Part shown: in pieces, positions 49,752 through 61,001 of the stretch
Position numbering within the stretch: the first letter of the stretch is position 1
Layout of the letters: the number at the start of each line of letters is the position of its first letter
NCBI GenBank assembly: GCA_029834535.1
Contig: JAQMWT010000137.1
Location: 1 to 64,000, forward strand
DNA length: 64,000 nt
Origin: Chrysophaeum taylorii
Lineage: Eukaryota; Sar; Pelagophyceae; Pelagomonadales; Pelagomonadaceae
Reading direction: 5' to 3'
The notes under the pieces: model-generated
Seen by the model: only the letters and a program-made list of their open reading frames with translations
Told to the model about the DNA's origin: nothing
Database searches by the model: none
Translations under genes and position numbers: made by a program

Positions 49752-50718
49752 CGGGTGCTGGAAAAGAAAGAAAAGGAAAAAGGGGGAAATGAGGTCCGCA
49801 CAGAGGAGATGGAATATTGTGGCAGAATAAGACAGGAAATGCCATGCGAAGTCACGAGGTGAGATAACGAGCACGAAGCCGAAGGAAGGGAGGAGCTTCC
49901 GTACTGCGGGTGAAGATATCGCTAAGATTGTCAAGACGGGGGACATGCTGGAGGGCAATGAGTGTGTTGCGGTGATAGTGGGTCACGGTGGTGCGGTTAT
50001 CGACATACATAGGAACGTTCAGCAGTAGCAGTAGGCAGTGGTGGAGCGGCGATCATCTGGGTTGTCGGCCCAGCTGGAGTCGGAATAATCACAGAGGCGA
50101 AGATTAGAATCGCGACCAAGAACAAGGGCAAGATCTTGAGTACCATGGAGGTAGCGGAGCGTCGTGTCATAACAGAATTATACAAACAAGACACAACCGA
50201 CAATAAAAAAAAAAGGTGATCGGAGGAACCGTATGCAGGACAGTCAGCCGCAAAAAGACGAAGACCTTTGGGAGCGGGAGTCAATTCGGGTTTACTGTTG
50301 ATAACGCGATGTTCGGTGAGAATTTTCGCGAATAGCATGGGATTGGTCAATAGCGAGCGTGCGACGTGCGCGATCACGCGTAATGCGAAGACCAACGTAA
50401 GTGTGAAGACTTTGAAAAACGCTAAATGAAAGCCTGGTAATGGCCAATGCAAGAAAAACGCAAAAGGAAAGCTTGGTAATGGCCAATGCAAGAACGGGGG
50501 TGCGCCACAAGACGATCATCAACGACGAGAACAAGGCGCAGAACGACAGTGGACGTAAGCAAAAGCGTGTGGCTGCAAGTGTCACCAGAATCGCGGACAA
50601 AGCTACAATCATTGACAAGGGAGCGTCCTAAGTAAAGCCACCAGTGGCGACAAGCTTGCTTGTAACCGTACCAAGAGCGACAAAGTGTGGAAATGAGTTT
50701 GGAGGTAACTTTGGGTTG

Positions 50719-50834
50719 CTCTCCGCCGACCGACCTTTCGGCGCTCCTCGACTACAGGCCCGTGATTCCGGACTGGTTCCTGTCGGTCCGGCCTGGCTCC
50801 CATGCTCGGGGGAGGTCTGAAGTTAGTTAGTTAG
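50719..50834 (+). mobile_element. GTTA-tailed retroposon T2 inside copia G
   Basis: 116 bp ending in GTTAGTTAGTTAG, flanked by TTTGGGTTG at 50710-50718 and 50835-50843. Confidence 0.85.
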
Positions 50835-52862
50835 TTTGGGTTGGCTGGGAGCATAGACTGCGGGTGGCCAGACAGGGGCTTGTATGGAAGCAGAGATGAC
50901 ATCCAACTTGTGCAAATCACAGTCATGAACGGCAACGAAGGTGAGAAAGAAGCGTATAGGTTGGCTACAGGACTGTACGTGTCGTGGTAAGCAATGCCGT
51001 GAACCTGGGTGTAACCGCGGACAACGAGACGAGCTTTGTACGATTTGAAGCGGCCAGATTCACACTTCTTGCGGAGGACCCACTTCAAAGTGCAGATGTT
51101 GCCAGAAAAAGTAGAAGGAACGCGAACAACATCCTAGCAACCGAGCTGACCGAGGGAATGATATTCTTTGGCGATGGCTTGTAACCAGCCAGGGCGTTCA
51201 GGATTTGTATGAGCTAAAGCTTCACGTAAATGAGCGGAAGTGATAGCGCCGTCATCAATGTAAGAATATTGAGAAGTTTCTTCGGAAGCAGAGTAATGGG
51301 CTTGGACAAAGCGGGGATCAACAAGGGTATAGGCTAGACAAAAGGGAAGGAAGACATAATGAACTAACAAACGAAAGCTATAATAATTAACATACAGGGA
51401 TTGACAGGATGAAACAGAATCGACAGTGCGTTGTAGACAAACGCCAGAATTTGGGTTCGTGGTTTCGCGAGTAGGTTCTGTTTCTGCATAATGTGCGCTT
51501 TTGTCGACTTTGCGCGGTCGGCTCCGTTTGGCTCGACTTTGTTTTGCACTTTCCTCAGGCGGTTTTGGGCTCGTTGGTTTTGTCGGCTCTGGTTTGCTCG
51601 ACTTTGTTGTGCACTTTTTTGTTTTGTTTTCTCTCTTTGGTTCTTCGGAGTTCATGAGCTCGTAGAATGGTCGGTTCACGTGATGGGGTGATCAGCCCCA
51701 GTGAAACCGGCGCATTCTCATCAAACACAGGGGACAAGGGGACAACAGCGGAAGAACAGGTGACAATGGGGCAACAGTAGACGATAGCTTGGAAGCGTGA
51801 TTCGAGAAAGTCAGAACAACGTTGAAGTTCCTTCGGTGGTTGACATTGCAGGAAATCTGATAAGCGAAACTGTCAGCAAAATCGAGGTCTGAAGAACAAT
51901 AGCGGCAAAAGTGCCTGGGAAGACTTGCGTTAGGCGATTGTGACCACTGAGAATCGCAGCGGGGCAAAGATAGCGGGAACACAGGCTGGTATATATGATG
52001 GCGGTGTACCAGACGTCTGATGAGAACGTGGCCTTTGGGCAGATATGGTGCATAGTAACCAGGTTATGACGATGGTCGGAGTCGACAGAATCAAAAACAG
52101 GCGTAAACAGGTTTGATGCGAACGTGGGTGTTTGGTTTTTGCGGCGCGAGCAAGCTGCCAAGGGCACGACCGCGTCCTGTACGCGAAGATGGAAGATTTC
52201 TGACGCGCCAGCGTTGTAAGGAACGAACACGGGTAGACCAGGCTGCTGTATGCCAGCCTGCTGTGGCAGACAAGAAAGTGGCCATTTTTCCCATTCGCAA
52301 GAACGAAGTTGCCATATGGGCCAACGTTTGAGGAGCAAGCGGCGATCTTTGCTCGTCATACTCGAATAGACTGCGGTAGAAGTTGGCGATAGTGGCAAAA
52401 CAGTGGTGGCACGTAAGAACGTTGCAGATAGCGTCGCAGTGACACGTAAGAACAGTGCAGATAGCGTCGCGGGTGCGGAGCACGGAATTCACTTCGATAG
52501 CAAAACCGAATTTTAAAGGTCAGAAAAGCGGCGAAAAGGCGATAGTGCGCGGAGGACAACCACAACATTGTGTTGATACCGGAGATGAAGAAGCCGAATA
52601 ACACAGCAAGAAGCGTCGGTCAAGGATCCCGAAGATGAGCGATCCAACCACATAGGAAGCACGAAAGTTGCGCACGCGAAAAATTGACAGGCACAGCTTA
52701 GTTGTGGCGGGTGAAATGCGCGATGGAACGTGATTCGCTGCTTTTACCAAAACCGACAAGCACAACGAGGAGTGGATCAACGAATAGGTGAAAGCACTAC
52801 GGGGAGTGGATCAACGAATAGCTTAAAATATAGAACGAGGAATGGATCAACGAATAGGCGAA

Positions 52863-52990
52863 ATACAGAACGAGGAGGGGAGCAACGACGAGATGAAAAT
52901 ACAGAACGAGGAGGGGAGCAACGACGAGGTGAAAATACAGAACGAGGAGGGGAGCAACGACGAGGTGAAAATACAGAACGAGGGGCTGAG
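52863..52990. repeat. 36-bp tandem repeat inside copia G
   Basis: Three to four units of GAGGAGGGGAGCAACGACGA plus 16 more bases, period 36 bp. A looser version lies in element B at about 7240-7390. It belongs to the retroelement interior. Confidence 0.85.
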
Positions 52991-54271
52991 CAACGAATAG
53001 CGGAAAATACAGAACGAAGGGCCCCTGTCCAATGGGAGCTAAAAAAAATCCACAACGAGGGGCTTCCGTGGGATGGGGTTGTTGATGTGCTTGCGTCAGA
53101 CAAGCGGCGGTACACACGTTGACTTGGAATTATCTTGATTGGCAGAAAGGTGCAAATATGATAAGACAGAGTATCGGGAGGTGGGTGTGAGACGTTGGGT
53201 GTGGCCGTTTAAGGCGGTGAAGGGGGTGTAATAGATGGTGGTATTAAGAAAAGCGGCGGAGTGGAACTAGAATCAGTCAAGGTTGGAGCAGGCATAGGAG
53301 CAGAAAAGGTAGTGTTAGTGGTGTTGGTTTTGGTGGGTTGGTGTTGTTCGGTGTTTTGGTCATTGGAAGTGTTGCGCTGTTGAGAAGAACGGCGATGGTG
53401 GGTAGGGCGTTGTCGTGGAATAGCTAGGAACTTTGAAACTTGCGGTAGTCCCTCTTGGAGTGGTCCTTGCAGCCGCCAAAATGACATTGGGTAGTGCGTC
53501 GGAATCGAGTAGAGCCAGGTTGTTGGGAAAGGGGGGCGTATAGGGTAGGTCAGTTGGAAGAGTCTGAAGTCGGGGTTGTGGCTGACGACGCGGCGGATAG
53601 CGCGACGGTAGTGGTTGTGCATGCCATCTAAATTTTTTTGTTGAACTTCACAAGAGTGCAACCACATTCGTCGGTACGAAATGCGAGACGATAAAACAAA
53701 GCCAGTAAGTCTTGAAGCACGATGCACGTAGTCAAATGCGAGGACACACTCGAGGGTACGTCGGATCAGGTACAATGCCGAGCAACTTGAACTCCGGTGA
53801 TGAACTTGTTGAGGAAGTTCTCAAGATCATCAATATTGTTGCACACCAGTGATGCAGTGAAGCAATAGCGGATGGAGCTACGCGGTCCCTGTGGCCCATG
53901 TAGACATCGGTTATGCGCTTGTAAAGCCGCGTGAAGTTCATGTCGCGGTTTTCACGGATATCAACATTGTTGCTTGATGCGAAATTCTTCTTCAAAGCAG
54001 CGAGATGCTGAGATGCTAGTCCAAGTTTCGTTGGTCAAGATAATGTGATCGCCGGTGGAGATGATCATGTTCTCAAGACGACGTGTCCATTGGTGGAAAA
54101 GATGTCGCTCACCGCTGAAGGCATCAAGTTTTTGCGAAAGCTTGATATCTTTAATTTCGATCGAGGACATGATAGACGACAACGAACCGAACACGGAGCA
54201 ACGAACTGAAGCCGAGGAGGAGTCTCCACGAAGTCGAGCAGAGGCTTGATCGTAGCGAACACATGCTGCCA

Positions 54272-54368
54272 TGTGACAACTGGAATGGGGGCGTTATACT
54301 GGCGATAAGGGAATGACGTAGGGATACTAGATACGTGGTGCAGGGGTAAGCGTCATAGCTTCCTCACA
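54272..54368 (-). repeat. 5' LTR of copia element G
   Basis: 97 bp. Inside it on the minus strand is primer-binding-like TGGCAGCATGTGTTCG. Confidence 0.85.
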
Positions 54369-54550
54369 GCGTGGGACCGAAAGAGCACATGTTCGAAACA
54401 TGCGGCCGCGAGTAGTAACGCAAGGTTTTGTCCGATGCACAACGGCTACACAGTGTGGCCGAACGGACCGTAACACTTTCTCCAGTTTCGCGCTACACTA
54501 AGGGGGATCTGGCAAGGGGCGTGAATGGGCTGCTGGCGATCGCCACCGGT

Positions 54551-55087
54551 TCAATAGCGATAGTCGGTCAAGTGTCGGCCGACGTGATCGGGCGCTGGCA
54601 GATCAAGCTGCCGCAGCTTAGTTCTTCGGCGCGGTGGTAAGCTGGCGCGCCACTGGCGATGGCGGCAGCTTTTTCGCTGTGGCGTTGACTCGTCGGTCGA
54701 CATGTCCGACGGGACTTCGTCCGTGCACACTTCTCCTGCGTCGACTTTCATCGAGTTGCTGGCTGGTTGGTAAAAATCCGCATCGTCGACGTAATCTGCG
54801 ACTCTCGGTCCTCTGTATACCAGAACCGCGGGCTCCGGCGGCACGTAGAACCAGATGCCGCCATTGATATAGCCTTTCCTCGAACCCGTCTCGATGCCTA
54901 CATTCACGGCATTGGCCGCCCTCGACGCGGCCTTACTATGAGCTTCCCAGAGGTCAGATTCGATGCCTGGGACTGATGCCGCGTAGAAGTTGTCTGGATC
55001 GTCGATCAACCCATCACTTGGTTGCCTGGTGCACAACAACCGCCCGAGTCGCTGCCTTAGCTTCGCGACGGCCTCTTGTTGCGGCAT
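54551..55087 (-). CDS. Hypothetical 178-residue ORF
   Basis: ATG at 55087, with an upstream in-frame stop 15 codons earlier. The sequence looks like a real protein: QQEAVAKLRQRLGRLLCTRQ, DPDNFYAASVPGIESDLWEA, then a segment with GGIWFYVPPEPAVLVYRGP, an acidic stretch, and a basic end. No motif recognised. An overlapping minus frame (55014-55316) is Ala/Pro-rich and may be the decayed upstream part. It could be a host gene or a retroelement structural gene; the flanks give no decision. Confidence 0.4.
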   Translation of the reverse strand: MPQQEAVAKLRQRLGRLLCTRQPSDGLIDDPDNFYAASVPGIESDLWEAHSKAASRAANAVNVGIETGSRKGYINGGIWFYVPPEPAVLVYRGPRVADYVDDADFYQPASNSMKVDAGEVCTDEVPSDMSTDESTPQRKSCRHRQWRASLPPRRRTKLRQLDLPAPDHVGRHLTDYRY

Positions 55088-55700
55088 CGGCGGGGAGCGG
55101 CCCGGTCTGTGTGGCTAGAACGGGTATTGGACTGGCCTTGGAGATCTGCCCCCTTTTCAATGAGTAGCAAAAAAAAAATCGCAAGGACCTTTCGAAAAAA
55201 ATCCTGCCACCCAAACCTAAATCGGCAAAACCTCGTCCCCGCGATGCGCTGCTTGGCTCGGCGGCCGTATCGGATATCGAGCTAGCCTCTCCGACGAACA
55301 CAGCAGGTTCCCGCACCTGAGATCCCCTCTGTAGCTGCTGTCGCAGGTGGTGGAACCGAGGTTCAAATAATCTGAGGCCGGTCAGGCTCGAGAGTACGCC
55401 TGTGTGATCGAGCCTTGTTGCCCCCGTCGCCGATGCGGCGGTTTCCTTTCTGGCTCGGAAGCGCTCCGAGTTGAAGTGCCGAAACGGTTTGACGTCGACT
55501 TTCCGTTGAGCACTACGTATATCGTATACTGCGGCTGATGAAATTTTCGATCGGGAATACTACGTTCTGAAGAAACCGGCCAGTAAGCTTTACCTCTTTC
55601 CCACAACAGCTTGGCGGCGACGACGGACATGGTTCTTCGTGCAGTGGTCCTTCCACGGTCACGAGTCACCGGCGGCGTGCTCACGTTTTTGCTTCAACGC
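55088..55700. other. Stretch without a supported gene
   Basis: Contains A-runs (55169-55177, 55194-55200) and short frames on both strands. Nothing recognisable. Confidence 0.5.
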
Positions 55701-55908
55701 CGACGGCTCTGAGTGGCTGACTCTTCGCAAAACCTGTTTTGATGCTTTACAAAGGAATCTACAAAGCCACTGCTGATGGGTGGTGGCTAAACGGCGAAAG
55801 CGACGAACAAGAAAAGCGAATGGGTGACTATGCTGCACGCCCTGTCCAGTCGTCGAGACTCCCGGCGCCACCTCCTCGTCGCGCTGAAGAAGAAGGTTCT
55901 CAATGAAA

Positions 55909-56322
55909 TTAAAAGCCCGTCGGCGATACTTCGTTTTTATGAATTGTACAATCCACACAAAACTTACGGTCGGGTACGTCAGATGGGTGGTGTCCAGGAC
56001 TGGCAATAACCTGAACAGCTCTTGTAGCTTGAGAATCACTGGAATGGTGAATGTTGTAAAAGTTAGTAGCTCGTTGTTGCGCATCTCGAAATGCAAGGGT
56101 GCCCCTGGCATGGACTTTCTTATCGAAGGGTGCATGCTTCTTGTGGAGCTGTCTTGGCGTTATAAGTGGTATTTGTTTTTCTTTAGTAGGAGATAATATA
56201 TCTGCGGATAAGATGTTAGAGAGGAAAGCATGAGCTACTGAATCAGTATGAAAAGAAGTAAGTTCGTGGTTCGAAGTGATAGTATCACAACATAAGAGTT
56301 TTTTATTGGAAATGTAGAACAC
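55909..56322 (-). CDS. Element Z minus-strand segment, 137 codons
   Basis: MFYISNKKLLCCDTITSNHE... No motif recognised. It lies in another frame directly after the 156-codon segment. Part of a fossil element. Confidence 0.25.
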   Translation of the reverse strand: MFYISNKKLLCCDTITSNHELTSFHTDSVAHAFLSNILSADILSPTKEKQIPLITPRQLHKKHAPFDKKVHARGTLAFRDAQQRATNFYNIHHSSDSQATRAVQVIASPGHHPSDVPDRKFCVDCTIHKNEVSPTGF

Positions 56323-56773
56323 ACATAGTAATGGAACTCTGGTGTAATGTTGAAGATGTATCTGTTGGGAATATATTTGTGAAGAAGGTTGACCTATAGT
56401 TTTGGGTTAGAGGAGCGTGATCAGGGTCAAACGATGGTAATAGCGTTAATGTACGCAAGTCGTAAACAAGCTGACAAAAGTGTTTATAAATTGTATGATA
56501 TGTTCCAGCTGGAATAGCATTTGCGATGATATCACAGCATAGGTCGGGGGACAAAGACAAAAGAAAATTGATTTGGTGCGCTGTGAAGATATTGGCGCGT
56601 GCCAATTCGCGAGTTGAGTAGTGTCGGATGCGATCGAGTCGTGGATCGTACACGAGCATATTAGCAAATCCACGAATGGTAGGAGTGGGAGTATATATAG
56701 AGTGAACTTTGGCCCCCATCTTTCTGTCGCTTGATGTTATAAAGCCCAAATATCTGCTTTGGGACAAATGCAT
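56303..56773 (-). CDS. Element Z minus-strand segment, 156 codons
   Basis: MHLSQSRYLGFITSSDRKMG..., with balanced, protein-like composition (NMLVYDPRLDRIRHYSTREL, HQINFLLSLSPDLCCDIIAN). No known motif. The open frame continues upstream to about 56880, where a retroposon begins. Part of a fossil element. Confidence 0.35.
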   Translation of the reverse strand: MHLSQSRYLGFITSSDRKMGAKVHSIYTPTPTIRGFANMLVYDPRLDRIRHYSTRELARANIFTAHQINFLLSLSPDLCCDIIANAIPAGTYHTIYKHFCQLVYDLRTLTLLPSFDPDHAPLTQNYRSTFFTNIFPTDTSSTLHQSSITMCVLHFQ

Positions 56774-56887
56774 GTCACTTAAAGCAAATATTTTGTCGAT
56801 AAATTCGAGACGATTTTCCTGAGGGTAGAAGACAAAAGAATCATGAAATACAGGATAGGTATAGGAAACCAGTGCTTGTACTAGACG

Positions 56888-57071
56888 GAAGGTTATCGAC
56901 GAGTTGGTTGTCAGTCACATCGCGGTCTCCTCGTCGCATGGCGACAAGCTTGATGATCACTCTCCGCCGACCCACCTTTCGGCGCCCCTCGTCTACAGGC
57001 CCGTGATTCCGGACTGGCTCCTGTCGGTCCGGCCTGGCTCCCATCCTCGGGAGAGGTCTGAAGTGAGTTAG
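56888..57071 (+). mobile_element. GTTA-tailed retroposon T3 inside element Z
   Basis: 184 bp, plus orientation, ending AAGTGAGTTAG. Its 5' flank (27 bp, 56861-56887) is not repeated after its own tail. Instead it is repeated in reverse complement beside the tail of T4 (57180-57206). Confidence 0.8.
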
Positions 57072-57206
57072 TTTTAACACGATGCCGGAATCGACAAGAC
57101 TGCTTCTCTCGAACCAGTCACCGGTTTTCTTTGGCTTTGCCAAGCATACCATCATAATAATGAAAATCAAGACATACGTCGTCTAGTACAAGCACTGGTT
57201 TCCTAT

Positions 57207-57571
57207 AACTAACTTACTTCAGACCTCTCCCGAGCATGGGAGCCAGGCCGGACCGACAGGAGCCAGTCCGGAATCACGGGCCTGTAGACGAGGGGCGCCG
57301 AAAGGTGTGTCGGCGGAGAGTGATCATCAAGCTTGTCGCCATGCGACGAGGAGACCGCGATGTGACTGACAACCAACTCGTCGATAACCTTCCGTCTGCG
57401 CCCCCCGGCCATACCCCGTCCCACTGCGAACGTTCCGGCTGCCAACCGGCCCGCCCGGGAGGCGAATAGGTGCCAACCTACGCCGGGAGGGCGGATGCCC
57501 TCGCAAGGCTCAGGATTCATGAGGCACCGTCCTCCATCGCAACCATGCGGTCGGCGATGATCAGGGTAAGA
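57207..57571 (-). mobile_element. GTTA-tailed retroposon T4 inside element Z
   Basis: About 365 bp, minus orientation, the longest copy. It contains an open frame (57209-57520, 103 codons, GWHLFASRAGRLAAGTFAVG) that runs to the tail, so the family probably derives from the 3' end of a LINE ORF. Its 5' flank CGTGTTAAAA (57572-57581) is matched in reverse complement beside the tail of T3 (57072-57081). Confidence 0.75.
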
Positions 57572-57849
57572 CGTGTTAAAAGGGTGTAGGTTTCGCCAAA
57601 AGCATTTATGTGTACCTGGTATTTAGAGGAAGAGTTATAAACTGTTATGTCTCCGCCTGTGTGTCTTCCACCAGTGATGTAAATGATAGGTGGAGTAGAG
57701 GATTTATTTAAGAATAACCAGTGAGATGGTTGGTTAGATTCGATAGTTGTAATACGAAAGGACACAGGCAATGTGATGGATTTAGGGAATAATCGTCCCA
57801 TAATATTGTAGAGGAGCACAAAAGCTTTGAGTTCAATAGCGGATCTCAT
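57572..57849 (-). CDS. Element Z minus-strand segment
   Basis: MRSAIELKAFVLLYNIMGRL... then PPIIYITGGRHTGGDITVYN. It looks like a folded domain but matches nothing I recognise. The open frame runs on into retroposon T4. Confidence 0.3.
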
Positions 57850-58560
57850 GCAAGCACGTGGTTTCTTGAATTAGTCAAGAATCCCAGGCGAAAGTTAGAA
57901 ATGCCCTCCATTTCATCTTGACTGGGATGTTCGACTGTTTCGTTAGAGTGCAGACGAAGGAACAGCATAGTTAAGGTTTCGAGCTCAGTCACATTTAAGC
58001 GCACGGATCCGGTACGACTAAATATGTTATAGGTTTTGGGTGTGGACACAAATGGTAAGTCAGGAAAGACTTGTATCCAAGGTTCGTCGACTATTAACCT
58101 GCGACTGATGGAGTTAGCATGGTCTGCGATATCCAGAAAGGAGGTGACTCGTTTATTAGGCCATAAAAGCAGATCGAGACGGCCGGTGTTATATTTGCGT
58201 GCAACGAGGATCCATCTTTATCTGGCTTGATAATCGCCACATAGATAGCATGGAAATCGGTCACATATGTCCACCGTGTAGTGCATCGTTGAGAAGGTGA
58301 GATTAGCAACTCGTATATGGTCTTCGTACGATGCGGAGTGTGGCGGTGTCATTTCCATGAAAAGAACAAGCGGCTTTAAAAGCTCAAGTACACTTATAGC
58401 ACTTGGAAACAAGGAATCATCCATGTCGCGTTCGAATGTGAAAATGGATCTCCCATTGATTATGTTGCGATTTGTGCATGGTGATGTCAATTCCACTATA
58501 TCAGTGTTATATCGTGCACGTTCAACGTCCGATGCTCGATGGAGATATGTTAAAAACTAA
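57846..58560 (-). CDS. Element Z minus-strand segments, middle part
   Basis: Several open stretches with protein-like sequence: RSIFTFERDMDDSLFPSAIS (58218-58496), and VRLNVTELETLTMLFLRLHS (57846-58049). No known motif. Fossil. Confidence 0.3.
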
Positions 58561-58985
58561 GGTAGGGATGGGAAAACTTCGATGGAGTTACCAAAACGTC
58601 TTCGTAGCATGTGCGTGATATTGTCGTCGCTCTCAACAAGAACTTTAACGTTGATGTTGATTTGCAAGTCATTAGAAGCGCAAGCCAAGAATGCAGGAGT
58701 GGACATCTCAGAGCAAAGTAAAGTTACTGTTGGTATTCGTGGGCTAGTAGATGAAGTTGCTGTATGGTGCCAACGTGTTGTAACCTTGCGTCATACTGGA
58801 GGTGGGAAATGCTTGCGTATATAAGGCAGCTGCGAATGCATTTACTCCAAAATGGTTTTAAGCCATGGGACATAAATTACTCGTTCCATGAGGGTGGAGT
58901 GTAGTTTGAGCATTTCGCGTTGTTCATTAAAAGCACATAGTCTGAACTGTAGTGAGCGAAGTTCCATTTTGCGCGCTTTTGCTTG

Positions 58986-60113
58986 TTATAGCGAGTAAAT
59001 TGTTAGAGTTGACAACAGGTTGCTGAGTCTAAACAAAGTAATCTTGACATTATCATCAATTTTACTCTGGATAGATGATTGTCCTTTAAATTCGACTCCA
59101 TAAAGGTGTATACCAAGTTTATCTTCTCCCCATTGAGTCGTACTGATGATGTGCAGATCGGGATCGTTATGGTCGTTTTGCTTGGGTAGAAAAAGCGCAA
59201 CGTCTAGCTTTACATATCCCACATTTGGATGCTTTGGGAGAGCGGGAATGACGGTCCTTATAATCATAGCATGTGTGATTCTCTGCGTATCCGTAGCAGT
59301 CTGGATAGCAGGTGATAAAGACTCGGGTAACTTTACGATGTGGATAGGAGCAGCATAACGTTTAAAGTTAATTACATGTTGAGAAGCACATGTGTCAGCA
59401 TACCCTGGCGTAGTCATTAGCGGCAAATTGTACTCGTTGTACAGTATAAGCATTGTTGCATAACAGGCTTGTGTTGAGCTTTGACCAAACACGTACTGTG
59501 TCATGAAACTTTGCGTTTGTTCGGAAGGCACAACGACGAGTGTAAAAACAGCATTTAATTTTCGTAGCAACACAGGGGGATCTGTACCATCTTCGTTGGT
59601 TAAATTACTGGGGAGCTCAGAGTGCATAGAAGTTTCCCGAGCTTGACGACGAACAATAGCATTCTGAGCTTTAGCATTTATGTGCTGCAATAGCGGCTGA
59701 GGGATGTTATCGATTTCATCGTCTTTAATTGACAGGAAAGTGTGGAACATTTTCTCTGTATCAGCAGCCCCCCTCTGCTCCGCATCACTGGGGGACGCTT
59801 CAGGCGCAGATGTTTCAGTTTGATACTTTTCTTCTGAAACCAGAGGTTCCTTATCGGCTTCCAAGAGGTTCGATATGGTATTGGACATAATATCAACTCG
59901 AGATAAATAGAGATGAACTTGGGTGGCTTCATCAGGATCTAAGGACTGTGTCGAAGCTTGAGAAGCGGTTGTCCAGAGGGTACTCAATAAGCTTTTCATT
60001 TCCTCCTGTACCATTTTAGAGTCGGTGGAAGGATTGGGATTCGCTTCCTGCAATTTACCAAACAGGTGGCGAAGACGATCAACTTGATAAGTAGCCCGGT
60101 CCATAAGAGACAT
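58986..60113 (-). CDS. Element Z protease-like ORF, minus copy
   Basis: ATG at 60113; 375 codons. The N-terminus is coiled-coil-like (YQVDRLRHLFGKL...). Residues about 245-330 look like an aspartic-protease module: YADTCASQHVINF, where the usual D[ST]G is DTC, then AIQTATDTQR, then HPNVGYVKLDVALFLP, which resembles the strand-hydrophobic-D element late in retropepsins. The plus copy has FDSCATISLMS at the same place, so Cys in place of Gly is a family trait. Whether it is an active protease is unknown. Confidence 0.5.
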   Translation of the reverse strand: MSLMDRATYQVDRLRHLFGKLQEANPNPSTDSKMVQEEMKSLLSTLWTTASQASTQSLDPDEATQVHLYLSRVDIMSNTISNLLEADKEPLVSEEKYQTETSAPEASPSDAEQRGAADTEKMFHTFLSIKDDEIDNIPQPLLQHINAKAQNAIVRRQARETSMHSELPSNLTNEDGTDPPVLLRKLNAVFTLVVVPSEQTQSFMTQYVFGQSSTQACYATMLILYNEYNLPLMTTPGYADTCASQHVINFKRYAAPIHIVKLPESLSPAIQTATDTQRITHAMIIRTVIPALPKHPNVGYVKLDVALFLPKQNDHNDPDLHIISTTQWGEDKLGIHLYGVEFKGQSSIQSKIDDNVKITLFRLSNLLSTLTIYSL

Positions 60114-60255
60114 ATTAGAGCGTGCATTACGGTTGGAAGAAGATGAGTAGACAGGACGATCGAAGCTGGTACCTTTGACGTTATAATTTGAAGGTGGACG
60201 ATAGTACGACGTGTCACGGGGTGAGATTGTCGATGCTTTATCTTTAGCATTACGA

Positions 60256-61001
60256 AGCTGCAGATAAATCTGCTGCCTCTTACCCTTATCCGTCCGTTGA
60301 GAACGTTATCTCTTCCTTACCCTTCTTCTTCCTTTCTACACAATCAAATAGTCCTCTGATTTGTGCCTACGCTCATCATCATGGTCTAGCGCGTCCCGAG
60401 GTATGTAGCACTATACACCTTACCTTTATCGTGTAGTTCTAGATGCCGCCTGTCGTGTTCTGAGGATATAGGGAACATATCTTTTCATTCCCCGAATTAA
60501 ATACTTCCAGACGTTCATGATGAGACGGGATGGTTTCCCAGGTGACTTACCACTGCTTGCTAATGCTCTGCAGGTTATGGGCCCAGGCGGGGCCCTGAGA
60601 AACCATGTGTAAAACGTGCACGTAACCTATGGGTATTGGGTCGTTACCGCGCCGACTTAGCCCCGCCACGAAAACACACTTGTAAATACAACGCCATTAC
60701 CATTGGGCTGTATATAATATGTTTAGTACACGTGATCGTGTAACCTTGTGTGCACCTGTTCATAGCATCGTATTGTCATGTCAATGTTGATGTGTGTGTA
60801 GTTGGCTAACCTGTACTCTTGCACACATGTTATGGAATATTTTGGGTGCGTCCACTCTTACATTTCATGGCAATGCACTTAACAAGCTCCTTGAGAGCAC
60901 CAAAACTAACCAGCTGCCCGAGTGACTACGCTTAGCGACACTACTCTGGACTCACAGCTTGCACAGTCGTCAAATAGACATCATTCCATCGAAAGCGATG
61001 A
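60256..61001. other. Non-coding stretch between the two Z copies
   Basis: AT-rich. It contains TGTATATAATATGTTTAG near 60710 and could hold the promoter or terminal repeat of the plus copy, but I see no matching repeat elsewhere in the window. Confidence 0.4.

Larger units (their letters stand above)
49658..54368 (-). mobile_element. Ty1/copia LTR element G, short subfamily
   Basis: LTRs at about 49658-49751 (left, outermost bases uncertain) and 54272-54368 (97 bp). The left end lies in the tail of LINE Y copy 8. I found no matching target duplication. Minus-strand parts: gag-like about 53210-54250, a 36-bp tandem repeat array near 52870-52990, unassigned conserved block about 51690-52490, RT about 50290-51100, RNase H traces about 49990-50160. 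No integrase core seen. Broken many times and more decayed than B. Retroposon T2 is inserted at 50719-50834. Confidence 0.85.
55700..60255 (-). mobile_element. Unclassified gag/protease-like element Z, minus copy
   Basis: AT-richer than the rest of the window. The minus-strand ORF at 58986-60113 is homologous to the plus-strand ORF at 62677-63540, so two copies of one element family point away from each other. Below it, further minus-strand open segments (about 58560-57850, 57849-57570, 56880-56300, 56320-55910) look coding but match nothing I know. The copy lacks the gag-like region present in the plus copy, and it contains two GTTA-tailed retroposons. It is broken several times. I see no RT, integrase or capsid signature, so the class is open. 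Confidence 0.5.

Noticed and set aside
52863-52990. CRISPR-like regular repeats of 36 bp
   Set aside because: Units are contiguous with no spacers, inside a copia element of a eukaryote.
53209-53775. 188-codon ORF as an independent gene
   Set aside because: It is the gag-like region of copia G, matching 7790-8079 and 19801-20105 in elements B and E.
54369-54430. tRNA-like TTCGAAA loop
   Set aside because: A short hairpin ATGTTCGAAACAT only; no cloverleaf can be drawn.
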